DNA of 44,382 nucleotides. Source: JABMMZ01 sp964505065. GTDB taxonomy: Bacteria > Bacteroidota > Bacteroidia > NS11-12g > UBA955. The translations under genes were made by a program, and so were the position numbers. Under the pieces are notes generated by a model. That model was not told where the DNA came from. It did not search any database and saw only the letters and a list, made by a program, of their open reading frames with translations. Within the stretch, counting starts at the first letter, position 1. Each line of letters opens with the position of its first letter. Shown one piece after another: positions 24,625 to 36,500 of this stretch. The DNA lies in NCBI GenBank assembly GCA_964505065.1, contig CAZDGF010000029.1, positions 1 through 44,382 on the forward strand. The letters are read 5' to 3'.

Positions 24625-26703
24625 TTAAAATGTCCAGCGCAACTGGCATTTAATTTCATTCACTTTATTGCCTTTTATTTCCTCTGTTCCACTACTTATA
24701 GTATTTATATTTTCATAATTGGTTTGTGCCAATCTTAGCCAAATAGCCGTATTTTTAGCCATTTTATATTTGCATAACAAATACATTCTTGTGCCTTTGT
24801 TTTGAAAAGCAGGAACAGTAAAAGTATAAAGCATATCATCTTCAAAAGCATACAATCTGCTATTGTAATTTTCAATATCAAAAAACATATAGCGTGCTGT
24901 AAAACCCAAAGTAGATTTAGGTTTCCATTCTATATCTTGAAATATTAAAAAACCAGAATTTGTTTTTCCAAATTGCAGCCCAACCCACGATTGCTCAACT
25001 CTATTACTCATATTTAACGTTGGGCTAATACTATAATCTATATGAAAACGCATGGTCTGTCTATCATTGTTTTCCAAAGCATTGGTAGCTTGTGTTTCAG
25101 TTTGGTTTTTTAGTTTTTGTTCGTTTCTGTATCTCAAATACCAATTATAGCTTTTGCGTTTTGTATATTGCAATTCCGCCATCATATCTTTGCCATACGA
25201 AGGTGCATCTACCTGATAACGTAGCCAATCAAATTTATAAATATCGCAATAGGCATTTAGTTTATAGTTTTTATATGGCGTTATAGAAAGTCCAATATAT
25301 GTGCCATTTTCATTTATATTGTTGCTACTTTCGCCTATGGCATTGGTTAGCAGTGGGGTTGCTTGTTTATGGTATTTTCTGTGCAAAAAACTCAAATCAA
25401 CATCTTTAGCAAGCGAAATAATACCTCCACTTAAATAAGAAAAATGAGCCATTTTTTGGTTTGTAGATATTTCTCCAAATAACAAAACATTTTTTAAATA
25501 CCATTTAAAATCTGAACCCAAATTCAAAGCCTTATTGCCATTAAAATTATACAATTGGTATGGTTTTATGTTTTGATTATTTAAAGGCGAATTGTATTGA
25601 AATTGAACAGCAGTAATACCAAAATTTAGATTCTCCAAATTAAACCGTAAATGCGAACCAATAATTTGACGTTTAATGATGTCTTTTTTAACCATTTCAT
25701 TAGCAGAACGGTGGTAGCCCGTATTAATTAAACTTGTAAAACCATCAGAAACACTGCTGTCGTTATTTGCAGTAGCATCTATTTTTTTCGAAGAATAAAA
25801 AAATGTAAAATCTATATATTTACCAAAGCCCAATGTAGTAGCCGCCCCTCTCAAAAATTCATTTTCATTAAAAGCCCTATAAGCCCTCAATCCGTTTTGG
25901 GTGCGCATAATATTGAGTACAAATGGCGATTTTCCAAAAGCCAATCCACTGCTAAAAGTTAGCCCTTGTCCAAATGCCGCTTGATAATCGCCAAGGGCTA
26001 AAAATTTTATTTTAGATTTTGTAAAAGTATTAGCCTTATAAATAATATTGCCCGAAAAATACATGGTTTTTGCATGCCATTGTTCGCCTGCATCTTTTTC
26101 GGTTGTAGCATTTATTTGTAAGTTATTATTTATATTGGCTCTGTATCTTAATGCCACTCTTTGGGGCGAACCCAAATAGGCATTTTTATTGCTATCTGGC
26201 AGCGTATAGCCTTGCGATAATTGTTGTTTTTGAGTACCCAAAATTATCAATTCTTGATTTGTATTTTTCCAAAATTTTTTAGTAGAAATTTTTTCAATTG
26301 TAAATTTTTCTTCCACCACAATATATGGCTGAATAAGTTTAATATATTCAATTGAAAAACCTTCAATAGTTTGTAATTCGTATATAGATTTAAACAAGCC
26401 GTATTTTTTTTTATGGCTCAAAATTGATGCAATGTAACTTGGTGTAATTAAAGGTATTTTGCCAAGTTCAGTAGCATTGGCATAGTTTATATTGATAGGG
26501 TTTTTAATTAGCAGTTCTATTTGGTCGTACAAGTCGGTATAATCTGCAGTACTTTCGGTGTTTTCTATGTATTTTTCTATAGCTATTTTACTTTCCTCTA
26601 AAGTAGTGTTTTGGGCATAGCAATGGTTAAATTGCAGAAAATACTGTAAGCTAAAAAAGCAAAGTAAAAAAGTTTTTAAATTGATATTAAAATTATTTTC
26701 CAA
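24625..26703 (-). CDS. Outer-membrane barrel with ComEA-like HhH domain
   Basis: About 692 residues. After a hydrophobic leader (LKTFLLCFFSLQYFLQFNHCYAQ), residues about 60-130 hold a helix-hairpin-helix motif of the ComEA/HHH_3 kind: NPININYANATELGKIPLITPSYIASILSHKKKYGLFKSIYELQTIEGFSIEYIKLI. The remaining 550 residues look like beta-barrel strands (RVALRYRANINNNLQINATTEKDAG, SNRVEQSWVGLQFGK) ending in an aromatic residue (LRWTF). Such HhH-plus-barrel proteins are common in Bacteroidota and uncharacterised. No ATG starts this frame; I prefer the TTG at 26703, just before the signal peptide, over GTG at 26736. The gene overlaps the end of the PorV-like gene, implying coupling. Confidence 0.75.
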   Translation of the reverse strand: MENNFNINLKTFLLCFFSLQYFLQFNHCYAQNTTLEESKIAIEKYIENTESTADYTDLYDQIELLIKNPININYANATELGKIPLITPSYIASILSHKKKYGLFKSIYELQTIEGFSIEYIKLIQPYIVVEEKFTIEKISTKKFWKNTNQELIILGTQKQQLSQGYTLPDSNKNAYLGSPQRVALRYRANINNNLQINATTEKDAGEQWHAKTMYFSGNIIYKANTFTKSKIKFLALGDYQAAFGQGLTFSSGLAFGKSPFVLNIMRTQNGLRAYRAFNENEFLRGAATTLGFGKYIDFTFFYSSKKIDATANNDSSVSDGFTSLINTGYHRSANEMVKKDIIKRQIIGSHLRFNLENLNFGITAVQFQYNSPLNNQNIKPYQLYNFNGNKALNLGSDFKWYLKNVLLFGEISTNQKMAHFSYLSGGIISLAKDVDLSFLHRKYHKQATPLLTNAIGESSNNINENGTYIGLSITPYKNYKLNAYCDIYKFDWLRYQVDAPSYGKDMMAELQYTKRKSYNWYLRYRNEQKLKNQTETQATNALENNDRQTMRFHIDYSISPTLNMSNRVEQSWVGLQFGKTNSGFLIFQDIEWKPKSTLGFTARYMFFDIENYNSRLYAFEDDMLYTFTVPAFQNKGTRMYLLCKYKMAKNTAIWLRLAQTNYENINTISSGTEEIKGNKVNEIKCQLRWTF

Positions 26704-27505
26704 ACGTAAATAATAATGAAATTTGATTGCTAACACCCAAATGTTGATGAATAACAGAAGCTGTTTCTATTGTAATATTTTTATGCTTAAAGCCAATACC
26801 AAAGCTTAACTGCGGCAGCGTAGTATTTACGCCCATTCTAAAATTTAATTTTTGTTTTATTGCATAGTTTATTCCCGTTTTAAAATTGGGTTTATATAAA
26901 TTGTTTTTTTCTATTTCGGCAGCAATATTTATTTGAGTATTTATGCTGCAGTTTAATCCTAATTTGTAGGTACTTGTTAGTCTTTCGTCTTTATAGTTAT
27001 TGAATTTTGCCTTAAGCGGGTTGTATACATGAAAAGCCATCTTCAATTGGTCATTTACTTTAGCCACTAACCCACCTTGAATTGTTATTGCTGTATTGCT
27101 ACCATAGTTTGTTATACTTATGGCATGCGCATCAGCCCCCAACCCAAAACTTACTTTTTTATGCAATAAATAAGCCACACTTGCTCCCACAGATTGTTGC
27201 CTATAAATGCCATTGCCAAAAGAGTATAAATTAAAACCATAACCAATGTTTTTAATAGGAATAACAGCTGCTAAATTTAATTGGTTAATATCTTTTACGT
27301 TAAAATAATTTTGAAATGAAACACCCACACTCTTTTTTTTAAGCCAAGGCATTATAGCTTGATTGTTGGATGCACTAAAAACATTTTCTGCCAATAGCCC
27401 ACAACCACCCATAGCAACTGCATGCCCGCCCACAGCTGGCAAATATCCAACTGCTACACCTTGTAAAGAATAGAATGTAAAATAAAGGTAGAGTATTTTT
27501 TTCAA
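26693..27505 (-). CDS. PorV/PorQ-like outer-membrane barrel protein
   Basis: Exported protein of 270 residues. The mature N-terminus has AVGGHAVAMGGCGLLAENVFSASNNQAIMPWLKKKSVGVSFQNYF, which resembles the opening of the PorV/UPF0164 family (GxRAxGMGGAFVAxADDxxAxxxNPA). Beta-strand repeats continue to the end (ISLLFTFGK). PorV proteins are T9SS shuttle components, but this one is shorter and its match is limited to the N-terminal pattern, so I stop at 'PorV-like barrel'. The start is TTG at 27505 behind an exact -7 box, so it begins a new transcript with the HhH-barrel gene rather than continuing the PKD operon. Confidence 0.6.
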   Translation of the reverse strand: MKKILYLYFTFYSLQGVAVGYLPAVGGHAVAMGGCGLLAENVFSASNNQAIMPWLKKKSVGVSFQNYFNVKDINQLNLAAVIPIKNIGYGFNLYSFGNGIYRQQSVGASVAYLLHKKVSFGLGADAHAISITNYGSNTAITIQGGLVAKVNDQLKMAFHVYNPLKAKFNNYKDERLTSTYKLGLNCSINTQINIAAEIEKNNLYKPNFKTGINYAIKQKLNFRMGVNTTLPQLSFGIGFKHKNITIETASVIHQHLGVSNQISLLFTFGK

Positions 27506-27512
27506 TCCACAA

Positions 27513-27520
27513 CAAAAGTA
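27513..27520 (-). promoter_or_regulatory. -7 box for the PorV-like/HhH-barrel operon
   Basis: On the minus strand TACTTTTG, an exact TAnnTTTG match, about 7 bases before the TTG start (position may be off by one). It separates this pair from the giant-protein operon upstream. Confidence 0.45.
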
Positions 27521-27562
27521 AATTATTGAAATTGAAATAAAAATATATTTTCAGAATAATGG

Positions 27563-28528
27563 CTATTTCCAGCTTACCTCTAATATAATTTTAGAAATAC
27601 CATCGCCTGTTTCTATGGTAATAGTATCGGGGTAGGCATTTGGGTTTATAATATAATCTGCAATATAAAGCGAAAGTTCATCGCCATATTTTTCGTAGGC
27701 TTGGTCGCCATCGTAAATATAAATTGTATTTACATTGGTTCTATTAGAAGCTGGTACAGGCAAGGAAATAGGCTTACTTGCCAAATTATATACAATTGGA
27801 AAAGTGGCTGTATTTTTCTTCGTATTTGTTCTTTTTTTAGTAGTATCTATCCAATTGCCAAAAGCCACTAAAAAATCAGGACTTGAGCCAAAATCGAAGG
27901 GATACATAGCCCATTGCAAAGTATCTGTTTTTACAATAGTAACTTTGGTAATTATCATGCTGTCTGCTTTTTCTTTTACAGTTAATACTTTATCAATTGA
28001 TTTGCTATCACCTTTTGCGTTAAATGCTCTTAATCTTATACTAAATTCCCCTTCTCTTCTAAAATTGTAATTTGGTGCTTTATTGGTATCTAGTTTTTCA
28101 TCATAACTCCATTCATACCTAACTGCATTTTTTGATTTATTGATAAAGTTTGTTTGCGAAAATTCACCAAATGGTTTTGGACAATCCAAAGTGAAATCTA
28201 CAATTAAGGTATCTTGGTTTTTTACAATTATAGTTTTTGTAATTGCCGAAATACCATTATCTGTAAACGCTTTTAAAATAACATTATAAGTGCCTGCCAT
28301 TTTGTATATATGACTAGTATTTACAGTTTTACTGCTATCGCCATCGCCAAAATACCATACAAAACCATTGGCAAATTTAGAGGTATTGGTAAAATTGTAT
28401 TTTGCAGGATTGGTATTATCTACAGCATAAGTAAAATCTACTGTAGGGCTTACTAATGCCCCTTTAGGCTTAGCGCAAGCCGCTATCAGAATAGTTACAA
28501 GAAGGTGTAAAATGTATTTATTTTTCAT
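27563..28528 (-). CDS. PKD-domain surface lipoprotein
   Basis: Lipoprotein of 321 residues. The signal peptide ends in a lipobox with Cys18 (ILIAACAKPKG). A canonical PKD domain spans about 30-105 (VDFTYAV..., GFVWYFGDGDSSKTVNTSHIYKMAGTYNVILKAF). A second, divergent PKD-like domain is at about 110-190 (YEWSYDEKLDT..., REGEFSIRLRAFNAKGDS). A C-terminal domain of about 125 residues, of unknown type, ends in GISKIILEVSWK. It follows the Fn3 gene by 10 bases and is the last gene of the giant-protein operon. The role is probably adhesion or a scaffold at the cell surface; no catalytic motif is visible. Confidence 0.82.
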   Translation of the reverse strand: MKNKYILHLLVTILIAACAKPKGALVSPTVDFTYAVDNTNPAKYNFTNTSKFANGFVWYFGDGDSSKTVNTSHIYKMAGTYNVILKAFTDNGISAITKTIIVKNQDTLIVDFTLDCPKPFGEFSQTNFINKSKNAVRYEWSYDEKLDTNKAPNYNFRREGEFSIRLRAFNAKGDSKSIDKVLTVKEKADSMIITKVTIVKTDTLQWAMYPFDFGSSPDFLVAFGNWIDTTKKRTNTKKNTATFPIVYNLASKPISLPVPASNRTNVNTIYIYDGDQAYEKYGDELSLYIADYIINPNAYPDTITIETGDGISKIILEVSWK

Positions 28529-28538
28529 AATGTATTCC

Positions 28539-30542
28539 TTATTTTTCTATATTTATTTCAATAGATTCTGGGTTGATATTTTCCATATTTTTATTGTTTT
28601 CAATTACAATGTAATAAGTGTAAAGTCCAACTTTTAAATTACTATCTGTATAAGTTTCAGTTTTAGCCCCTAAAGTAGCAATTAATTGCGGCTTGTTTCC
28701 CTCTGTTGCTCTATATATTTTTATGGCTTTTATAGTATTATCTAAAGGAGTATCCCAACTGAATATAACTGCATTACTACTTGCAAAAGCTTTTACATTC
28801 TTAACCATTGGGATTTCATCTGCTAATATTTTTATATTTTTCGCTTCGCCAATAGAACTTAAATTATTTTCCATAAAACCCACACATTGCAAAGCGTAAT
28901 TATAAGAATTACCCCTCTCTATAGTTTTATCTTCATATAATTGAGTGGTTAAATCTATAGTTTCTGTATTCAATTTCTGCCATTGGGATTCATTTTTTGT
29001 TGTATTAATTCTATAAATATTATAACCGCCAACAGCAGTATTTTGCAATCTATAATCTTGCCAAATAACTGATACAGAATTGTTTATTTCTTTAACCTCT
29101 AAAATAGATGGTATAGGTAATTTGGTAATAAAAACCCTCACTTTTTCAATTTCACTCATAGGACTTATGGCGTAAGATGTATTCACATCAGCCACTGCAT
29201 AGTAATAGTTTTCACTCTCTGAAAGGGTGCTTAAAGTATCAAAAACAGTTATAGAACTGCTGTCAAATAAAACAATATCTCCAACCAATTGGGGCAAAAC
29301 ATTTGCACTATTACTTTTATACAAATAATAGCCTCTCGAGTCTTTTTCTATTTTTGTCCAACTTAATTTTACTATATTATTTTCTATTAATTCTGCATTA
29401 AAATTTTGTGGAGGCATATTGTTTTCTTTATTGGCTTTTAGCATACCAATAACTCGTACAGAAGGCACACTTCTTTCATAAACGCCATTTAAAATAATAT
29501 TATAATAATAGGTTTTTATAGGCTCTACTTGCTTATCTGTATAAGTAATTTCTGTACTTTGCAAGCTGCTTAATTTGCTATAAACACCATCGTATACATC
29601 GCTTTTATAAATATCTATACTTACTATTTCTTTTGGGTTTAGTAATTTAGCCCAACTTAAAACTATACTGCCATTTTTTTCGTCAGATTCAGCTTTAAAA
29701 TTATTGACAGAATTTTGAATTTCATTGCCCACAACATTGTATAAATGCAGTGTATCTGAAGCACTCCCATTGTTGCCATAAATATCTACTGGCACTAATA
29801 CATAACTATATGCTACTTTGCCCATGGCATTTTCATCTTTTACATCAATAATTAATTCTTCGCCTTCAAGTTCAATGCTGTTTGTAGTAGAAATTATTTC
29901 AAATTTTTGATATAAATACAATCCTCTATAAACTATAAAATTCTTGAGCTTATCATTTTTTATTAATCTAAACTTTGCATGCACTTTAAAATCTATAATT
30001 TCTATCCCTGCAGCTTTTATTTTAGCACACTCAAAACTACCTGGATAGTATACATTGCTAAATTCTTTTAAGGTATTCAATTCTTTTTCATCATTGTCTA
30101 TTTTCTGAATTCTATATTGGTAATTAACACCTTTTTTGGCAGTATTATCAAACCAAAGATTACCACAAGCAAACAAGTGCATTGGATTGCCCGCATTAAA
30201 TTCAAGACTATCTGTGCTACTGCTTTCTGCTAATTTATTAAATATTCTATTATTTAATGCCACAGAGCCTATGGCATTGTTTTGCTCTGTTTCTAAACTA
30301 AATGTTTTTAATCTGTTTTCAAAAGTTTTGTAGTCTTCAGGAAAATTTGTGATGGCTATATTTTCCCAATTCTGTTGTCCTGTAATTGCTCGTTGAAAGC
30401 GGTAGTTAAAATTGTTTGCTATCTCTGTTCCTGCAAAAATATAAACCCCATTATTACCAGCTTGGCAATAAGGCTGTATTTGGCTTAAAGCAGATATTGG
30501 CAATAGAAAAAATAATATGATTATTGTATAAATTTTGTTCAT
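28539..30542 (-). CDS. Multi-Fn3-domain exported protein
   Basis: Exported protein of 667 residues with a signal peptide (MNKIYTIIILFFLLPISALSQ). From about residue 285 it has at least four fibronectin type III-like domains in tandem, each with a core Trp and the Y-x-Y strand: IVLSWAKLLNPKEIVSIDIYKSD, VKLSWTKIEKDSRGYYLYKS, VSVIWQDYRLQ...GGYNIYRI and VIFSWDTPLDNTIKAIKIYRA. The N-terminal 280 residues are a further, less clear beta region (YRFQRAITGQQNWENIAI, VNYQYRIQKIDND). No catalytic site and no T9SS sorting domain are seen. It lies 15 bases after the giant-protein gene and 10 before the PKD lipoprotein, in one operon. Confidence 0.82.
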   Translation of the reverse strand: MNKIYTIIILFFLLPISALSQIQPYCQAGNNGVYIFAGTEIANNFNYRFQRAITGQQNWENIAITNFPEDYKTFENRLKTFSLETEQNNAIGSVALNNRIFNKLAESSSTDSLEFNAGNPMHLFACGNLWFDNTAKKGVNYQYRIQKIDNDEKELNTLKEFSNVYYPGSFECAKIKAAGIEIIDFKVHAKFRLIKNDKLKNFIVYRGLYLYQKFEIISTTNSIELEGEELIIDVKDENAMGKVAYSYVLVPVDIYGNNGSASDTLHLYNVVGNEIQNSVNNFKAESDEKNGSIVLSWAKLLNPKEIVSIDIYKSDVYDGVYSKLSSLQSTEITYTDKQVEPIKTYYYNIILNGVYERSVPSVRVIGMLKANKENNMPPQNFNAELIENNIVKLSWTKIEKDSRGYYLYKSNSANVLPQLVGDIVLFDSSSITVFDTLSTLSESENYYYAVADVNTSYAISPMSEIEKVRVFITKLPIPSILEVKEINNSVSVIWQDYRLQNTAVGGYNIYRINTTKNESQWQKLNTETIDLTTQLYEDKTIERGNSYNYALQCVGFMENNLSSIGEAKNIKILADEIPMVKNVKAFASSNAVIFSWDTPLDNTIKAIKIYRATEGNKPQLIATLGAKTETYTDSNLKVGLYTYYIVIENNKNMENINPESIEINIEK

Positions 30543-30557
30543 TTTTTTATCGTTTAT

Positions 30558-33500
30558 TTAGCATCCACCACAGGCATTGGCTATGTTTTTACAAGGGTCT
30601 TCTGAATTTTTATTGAAATCTAAATGAAATTTGTAGTCAAATTTAGGAGATTGTGAGGTATTAAATTTCAAATCTATACCACAATCTATAGAAACGCCCT
30701 TCTTTAAGTCTTTTATAGGTGTCCATTGTTTAATGCAGCCTGTCATATTAATGTTTGCTCCCCCATCTATTTGTATTTCTTTTAGAGACTTTATACCTCC
30801 ACCTAAATTTAAAGTTGCAGAGCTAGCAGCACACAGTGAAGTACCAGTTATAGCTCCCAAACTTGCATTTGCATTTACTGCTGCACCAAGCCCAATATAT
30901 AGTTTACTTGTAGCACCTGATGCCAAATTAATAGCGAATGTGCCATCTAAACCTGCCTTTGCATTTACAGCTGCACTTGCTAATATCAAGTCTATTTCTT
31001 TAGAAAAATCTATAATGTTGTAGCCTCCTGTAAAGAAAACACCTTTAAATGTATTTTTATTTGCTTGCAAATATCCGCAGGCTTGTTTGGTTACATTAAA
31101 TTGGGTTAATTTTGCTATTAAATTATCGCTCAAAGAATGGTTTCCAATTACAAAACCTGCACTAAAAGTCCCCAAACCTTCTACTATCAATGTACCTGTA
31201 TTTAACTTGCCTACACCAATTAAATAAAATCCATCGGGGTCTATCATCATTTCAAAATCTACGCCTTCAAGCTTCCAACTTTCAAAATCCTTTTCATCAA
31301 TATGCATAGTGCCTAGCAATCTCTTTGTAGCAAAATCATAGCTTAAAGCAATTGCTCCCAAGCCGCCAATACTTGTTTCTGTCATTTCTAATTTTGAAGC
31401 ATTGGCTTTTATTTCACCAAAAACAGTAAAATCAAAAATAGTGCTATTTTTTATGGTTTGTTCTCCTCCTCCAGCTTGTTTCATAGTGCCAGAAAATTTT
31501 AAATTATCCCAATCAGTACCTACTATGTTCATGCCGTTTTTAGCAATATCGTTGCTTAATAAAAGGCTTGAACCTAATTTTCCACCTGATGTTAAACTCA
31601 ATTCGAAATTTTTAAATTTATTGAAATAAGTTTTACCAAATTCAGTATTGTTATTTGCTAAATAAATTCTTGCTTTATTTTCTCCACCACCAATTCTTAA
31701 ATAGGCAGGTATTGCATTCATTTTGCCTGGCTCTACTACATTGCCAGCAATACCCAAAACCCCATTTGCAACTTCTGGGATTTCTCCTTTTTGCGAAGTA
31801 AATTTAACGTAGCCTTTTCCTTCAAAATTTACAACCATATTGCTAACTTCCATACCCAATACTCCAGATTTTTTATTAAAAATTAAAATTGTAGAAGCAG
31901 GAGTAAGCCTTGGTAAATCAAACTGCATAACACCAGAAATACTAAACTCATTATCGCCACTAGAAATAGTGCTTGGCATAAATTTTACAAACGCATTGTT
32001 ATAAAAAGTATAGCCTTTTTCAGGTTGTCTTAAACTTATAATATTGTCATTGCCTTTACTTATTAATTGAATAAATTCTATATCAATGCCACCGCCAAGC
32101 CAAGTGCTTACTTCTTTAATCTTTGCTGCTGGTTTGCCATTTATTCCTGCTATTACTAATTTCCAATGGGGTTTAAAATCGCTGCCTGTATTTTGGTCGA
32201 AAACAAGTGTTGGCTTACTGTTAATTTCAGATAAAGATATTAAACCACCGCCCAATTGTAGGTTTGTCAATTGGAATTTAGACATATAAAACAATTGAGA
32301 AGTTAAGTTAAATTCTCCAACAGGAATATCTACAACACCTGTTTTTAACAATGCCTTATTAGAATATAATCCTCCTTTTTCTGGAGAAACACTCCAATCC
32401 ATAACACTCAAAGTCCAATCTTCAAGCTTTATATCTATTGGGTTTGCGTTAGAAGCGGGGTCTATTTTATTGTTATCTAAAATTAATTTTCCTATTTTAA
32501 CCTTAATAATTGATGGACTAGCATTGGCAAATTGACACTGCATTGTAGCATCTAAATTTATTTTACCATTTTTATCAATAAAAGAATTTTTTGGATTTGC
32601 AGAAGTATTAAATTCTATAAAATTAAAATCGAGGGTACTATTTTGAAAATCACAAAGATTGTAAATAGGTACTTCATACGTGCCTCCAATAGTTTTTGCT
32701 TTTAAAACACTGAAATTATTATTGGCATTGTTGCCATTCATTTCGCACAGAAAAAACTCATCTGCATTATTAAAGTTCAAATAAGTATTAGGAAAATTAA
32801 ATGAATTATCTACTATTCTGGCTGCGCCTTTTATTGCGCCTATACCTTTACTATTACTTATTAATAATTTTTCAGAGCTTGCATCTTTCCAGCTTTTACT
32901 CGCTTTACTGGTAAGATTAATATTGTATTTATTCAATAATTTTAATTTGATACTACTGGTTGCTAATTCAAAACTATTTTCCGCAGGTTCTAATTTATTT
33001 GGGTCGTTTTTTACTTTAAATTTAACATTGGTAAATTTATATTTAGTAGTAGCATCATACAATGAAAAATTAGATTGATTTTTGCCTAAATCTATGCTGC
33101 CGCTTACCATATAATCGTTTCCGCTTGCTATAATACTTTCAATGCTAATAGGAAAATTCCAAATATCTGAAATCTGAGGACCACTAAAGGTGCCTAAGGC
33201 TAAATTTGCTTTTCCTATACCATTAGTAATTATTACGTCTTTTTTATCGCCATTGATGGTTTTATTTGGTATAAAATGTGTAGCAAATATTTTTAAATTA
33301 TCTACGTTTTCTGGAATACCATAAATTGTATAGTTTCCGCTTGCGTCTGTAATAGATTCTAATGCATCAAGTGCATTTTTTTCACTTACAATTTCGCCTG
33401 TGTTTTCATCAAAATTAAGATTGTAGGTTTTTTTTGCAGGCAACTGTGCTTTGCCGCTAAACTCATATTTAATATACACCTTTGCACCTTTTATTGCAGC

Positions 33501-36500
33501 CCCATCTAAGGTTACATTTCCTTCAATTCTTCCTCCAGCTTTCATGGTTATTTCAAAAATTTCTGGCACTTTGGTTTCTGAACTTTTTATTTCTAATAGC
33601 TTTGGAATAAAACTTTGATTTTTATCTTTAATTAAAACAGAATAATTATCAATTGAAACATTTTTAAACTCAAAATACGCTTCGCCATTTGCGCTTATTT
33701 TAGTTAGATTATTATTCAGTTTTACTTCAAAATTTTGATTGCTTAATTTATTTCCATTTTTAGCCAAAAACACAAACTTTATACGGTGCAATCTGGAAGA
33801 TACCAATACTTGTTCTTGTATTTGTTGAAATTTTTCAGTTGTTACCAATAAAGCGGTATCAAAATAGCCAACATCTAAGGGTAAAATTTTAAATTTTTGA
33901 GCATTGGCATAAGGCACATTAAATATCCCTTGTTCATCTGATTTATAAACACTTTTATCTTCTCTAACAATAAAAGATTGCACACCATTTCCTTTTTCAT
34001 CTATTATCTTTCCTTTTTTAGTAAACAAAGGTTCTAATAAAAAATTCTTGGCAAATTGCCTTCCTTCTGCAAGTAAATTAATTTTTTCAGATTTTGATTT
34101 ATATCCATCACAATAAACAGTTAATTCCATTTCTTCATCATCCGTCCAACTCAGTGTTTTGAATCCATATTTTGTATAGTTTATAAATTCAAAATAACCA
34201 TCCTTGTCCACATTCATTGCAAATTTTTTGCCCGATTTTAGTATTAAAGTTACATAAGCTCCTTTTAGCCCACCTTGCTCTATGTTTTTTACACTGCCAT
34301 CTTGAATCCTTCCTTTTACCTTACTTTTGGTTAAATTGATATTATAAAATGCATATTGCAAAGGAAATATTGCAGTTCTAAAACTTGATTGCCCTGTTTG
34401 TCCATTGGGAGAAAGCTGCACATAGTAATCATTATAGTTTTCTAGTAATTTTCTCCCAGCTAATATTACTTGATTGTTAGCGCCAGAGGCTATACTCATT
34501 TGTTGGTCTATAACCCATTCAAATGTTTGATTTCCTGTAGTTAAATTGTTGAATTTTGTATAGCCAGTATTGTTATAAATTTCATTTCCTTGGCTTACAC
34601 TTTTTAACAAACCTTTTACAGGATGTGAGGCAGAGCCTTCGCCACTTGGAACATAATCTTTATTGGAATTTTGTTCTCTAAAAACAATAAAAACAGAGGC
34701 TGGCAAAGAAAAATTTGGAATAGTTTTTCCTTTAGAATCATGCACCACAATTTTCGTAATTGCATTGGTTTCAATTACTGTACTTTTTAGTGTGCCAATA
34801 TCTATTTTTTCAAAAGCATTTAGCACAATTTGATTGTTTAAATTAGTGCTTTTATTATCCGATGGTTGGCTGTAATAATAAGTTAATCCGTTTTCTAAAA
34901 CCAGCTCATAAACCCTATCAATATTGGCATTGCTTGGAGGAGGAGCAAAGGTGTTTTCTGAAAAATCGTCAATTTCATAAGACATAGAAGGACCGCCTTT
35001 CAAATTTAAATCTGTTTTTCCTTTAACGCCAGCTTTTCCATTTGCACCTAAATTTTTGATACCACTTTCCAATCCTGCTACATCTATTAAAAAATCGTTG
35101 ATTGTATTACCTTTTGCTCCTCCAGAAAAATCGTCTGTATAGTCTAATTTTTCCATTTGAAGAACATCTACAGGATTTGTAACCTCTTCTTTTATTGAAT
35201 TAATTATTTGTAATGGTGTTTTAGCAGGAGCTTTTTCATTTTTTTTACACATATCTACTGTAGAATTTTCTACATTTCCCTGTGCCGCAATGGTGCCTTT
35301 TGTATTGTGGTTTACTACCTTTATTTCAAAATTTCCATTGGCATCTGTTTCTCCAACGCCTACTACAAGATTGTGGTCGTAGTTCCATATTTCATTGCCT
35401 TTATTGTCTTTTAATCTTGTTATTTTTACATTGCAAGCATCTTTAGTTATAGGCTCAAATCTTTCTCCATTCACCAAATAAATCTGACGAATACTAAATT
35501 TGGCATTGCCCAATGGATATATTTGTTGGCTTTTATCGCTTTTCCATTGGTAAACTAATTTGCCTTTAATGGTGGATTTTGGCGGTTGAGTAGAAATTAG
35601 TTTATAATCAAAATTACGTTTAAAAGTTAAAATAGGCTCTCCTTTTGAGTTAGTTCTCTCATTAAGCGGTGGATAATAAATAAACATTTTTACAGGGGCT
35701 TCTAAAGTTTCATCCCAAGTTTCTTTACCCATATTAGATACATAGTCGTAAGCATTGCCTTTACTGCTTGTTTTTGGTTTAACATTAGCTCTTATATAAT
35801 ACTCATCATAAGCTCCAAAATTGCATAACATTTTATCAAATTGCACAAATTGTATTGTTTTGCCATTTACTATTTCGGTTTGCAATTTAGCTTCTGCAAC
35901 TTTAATTATTTTTTCGCCAAACAAATCACTGCTTTTTGTTCCTTGACCTTCGTAATAGGGAATATTTTGTGCTTTTAATTTTCTGTATAATACTATAGGC
36001 AAACCATTGGGAATTGGTGCATTTGGATTTACTAATTCAATATCGTATTTGTTTTTTTTGAATTTGTTTTCTAATGTGTCGTAAATAAATTCAGGAAAAC
36101 CTACACTTACATTTATCCTCAATTTTACTTGCAATGCGCTAACTATTAATTCTGAAATATTAATACTATCTTCTATACTATTAATTTTACCATCATTTTG
36201 CTTATTAAACAAAGCTATTGGTTCAGGATTGGTATAATATTTATCTACAAATGTAATGTGTAAATATTTCTCTTTCAAAGCAGATTTATTAAGAACATTT
36301 ACAATAAAATTTCCATTTACATCTGTTTTGGCAGCAGATATCAATTTAGAATTATAAGGGTAAGTAGGTAGCTTACTATCAATTTTAATATTAAAAGCAG
36401 CATAGTTTGCAGTATGTTTTTCAGGATAATTTTCAAATTGATAAAGTATTTTTCCTTTCACCAAAAAAGTGTTTTCCTTTATCGGTCCTTCTTCATATCT

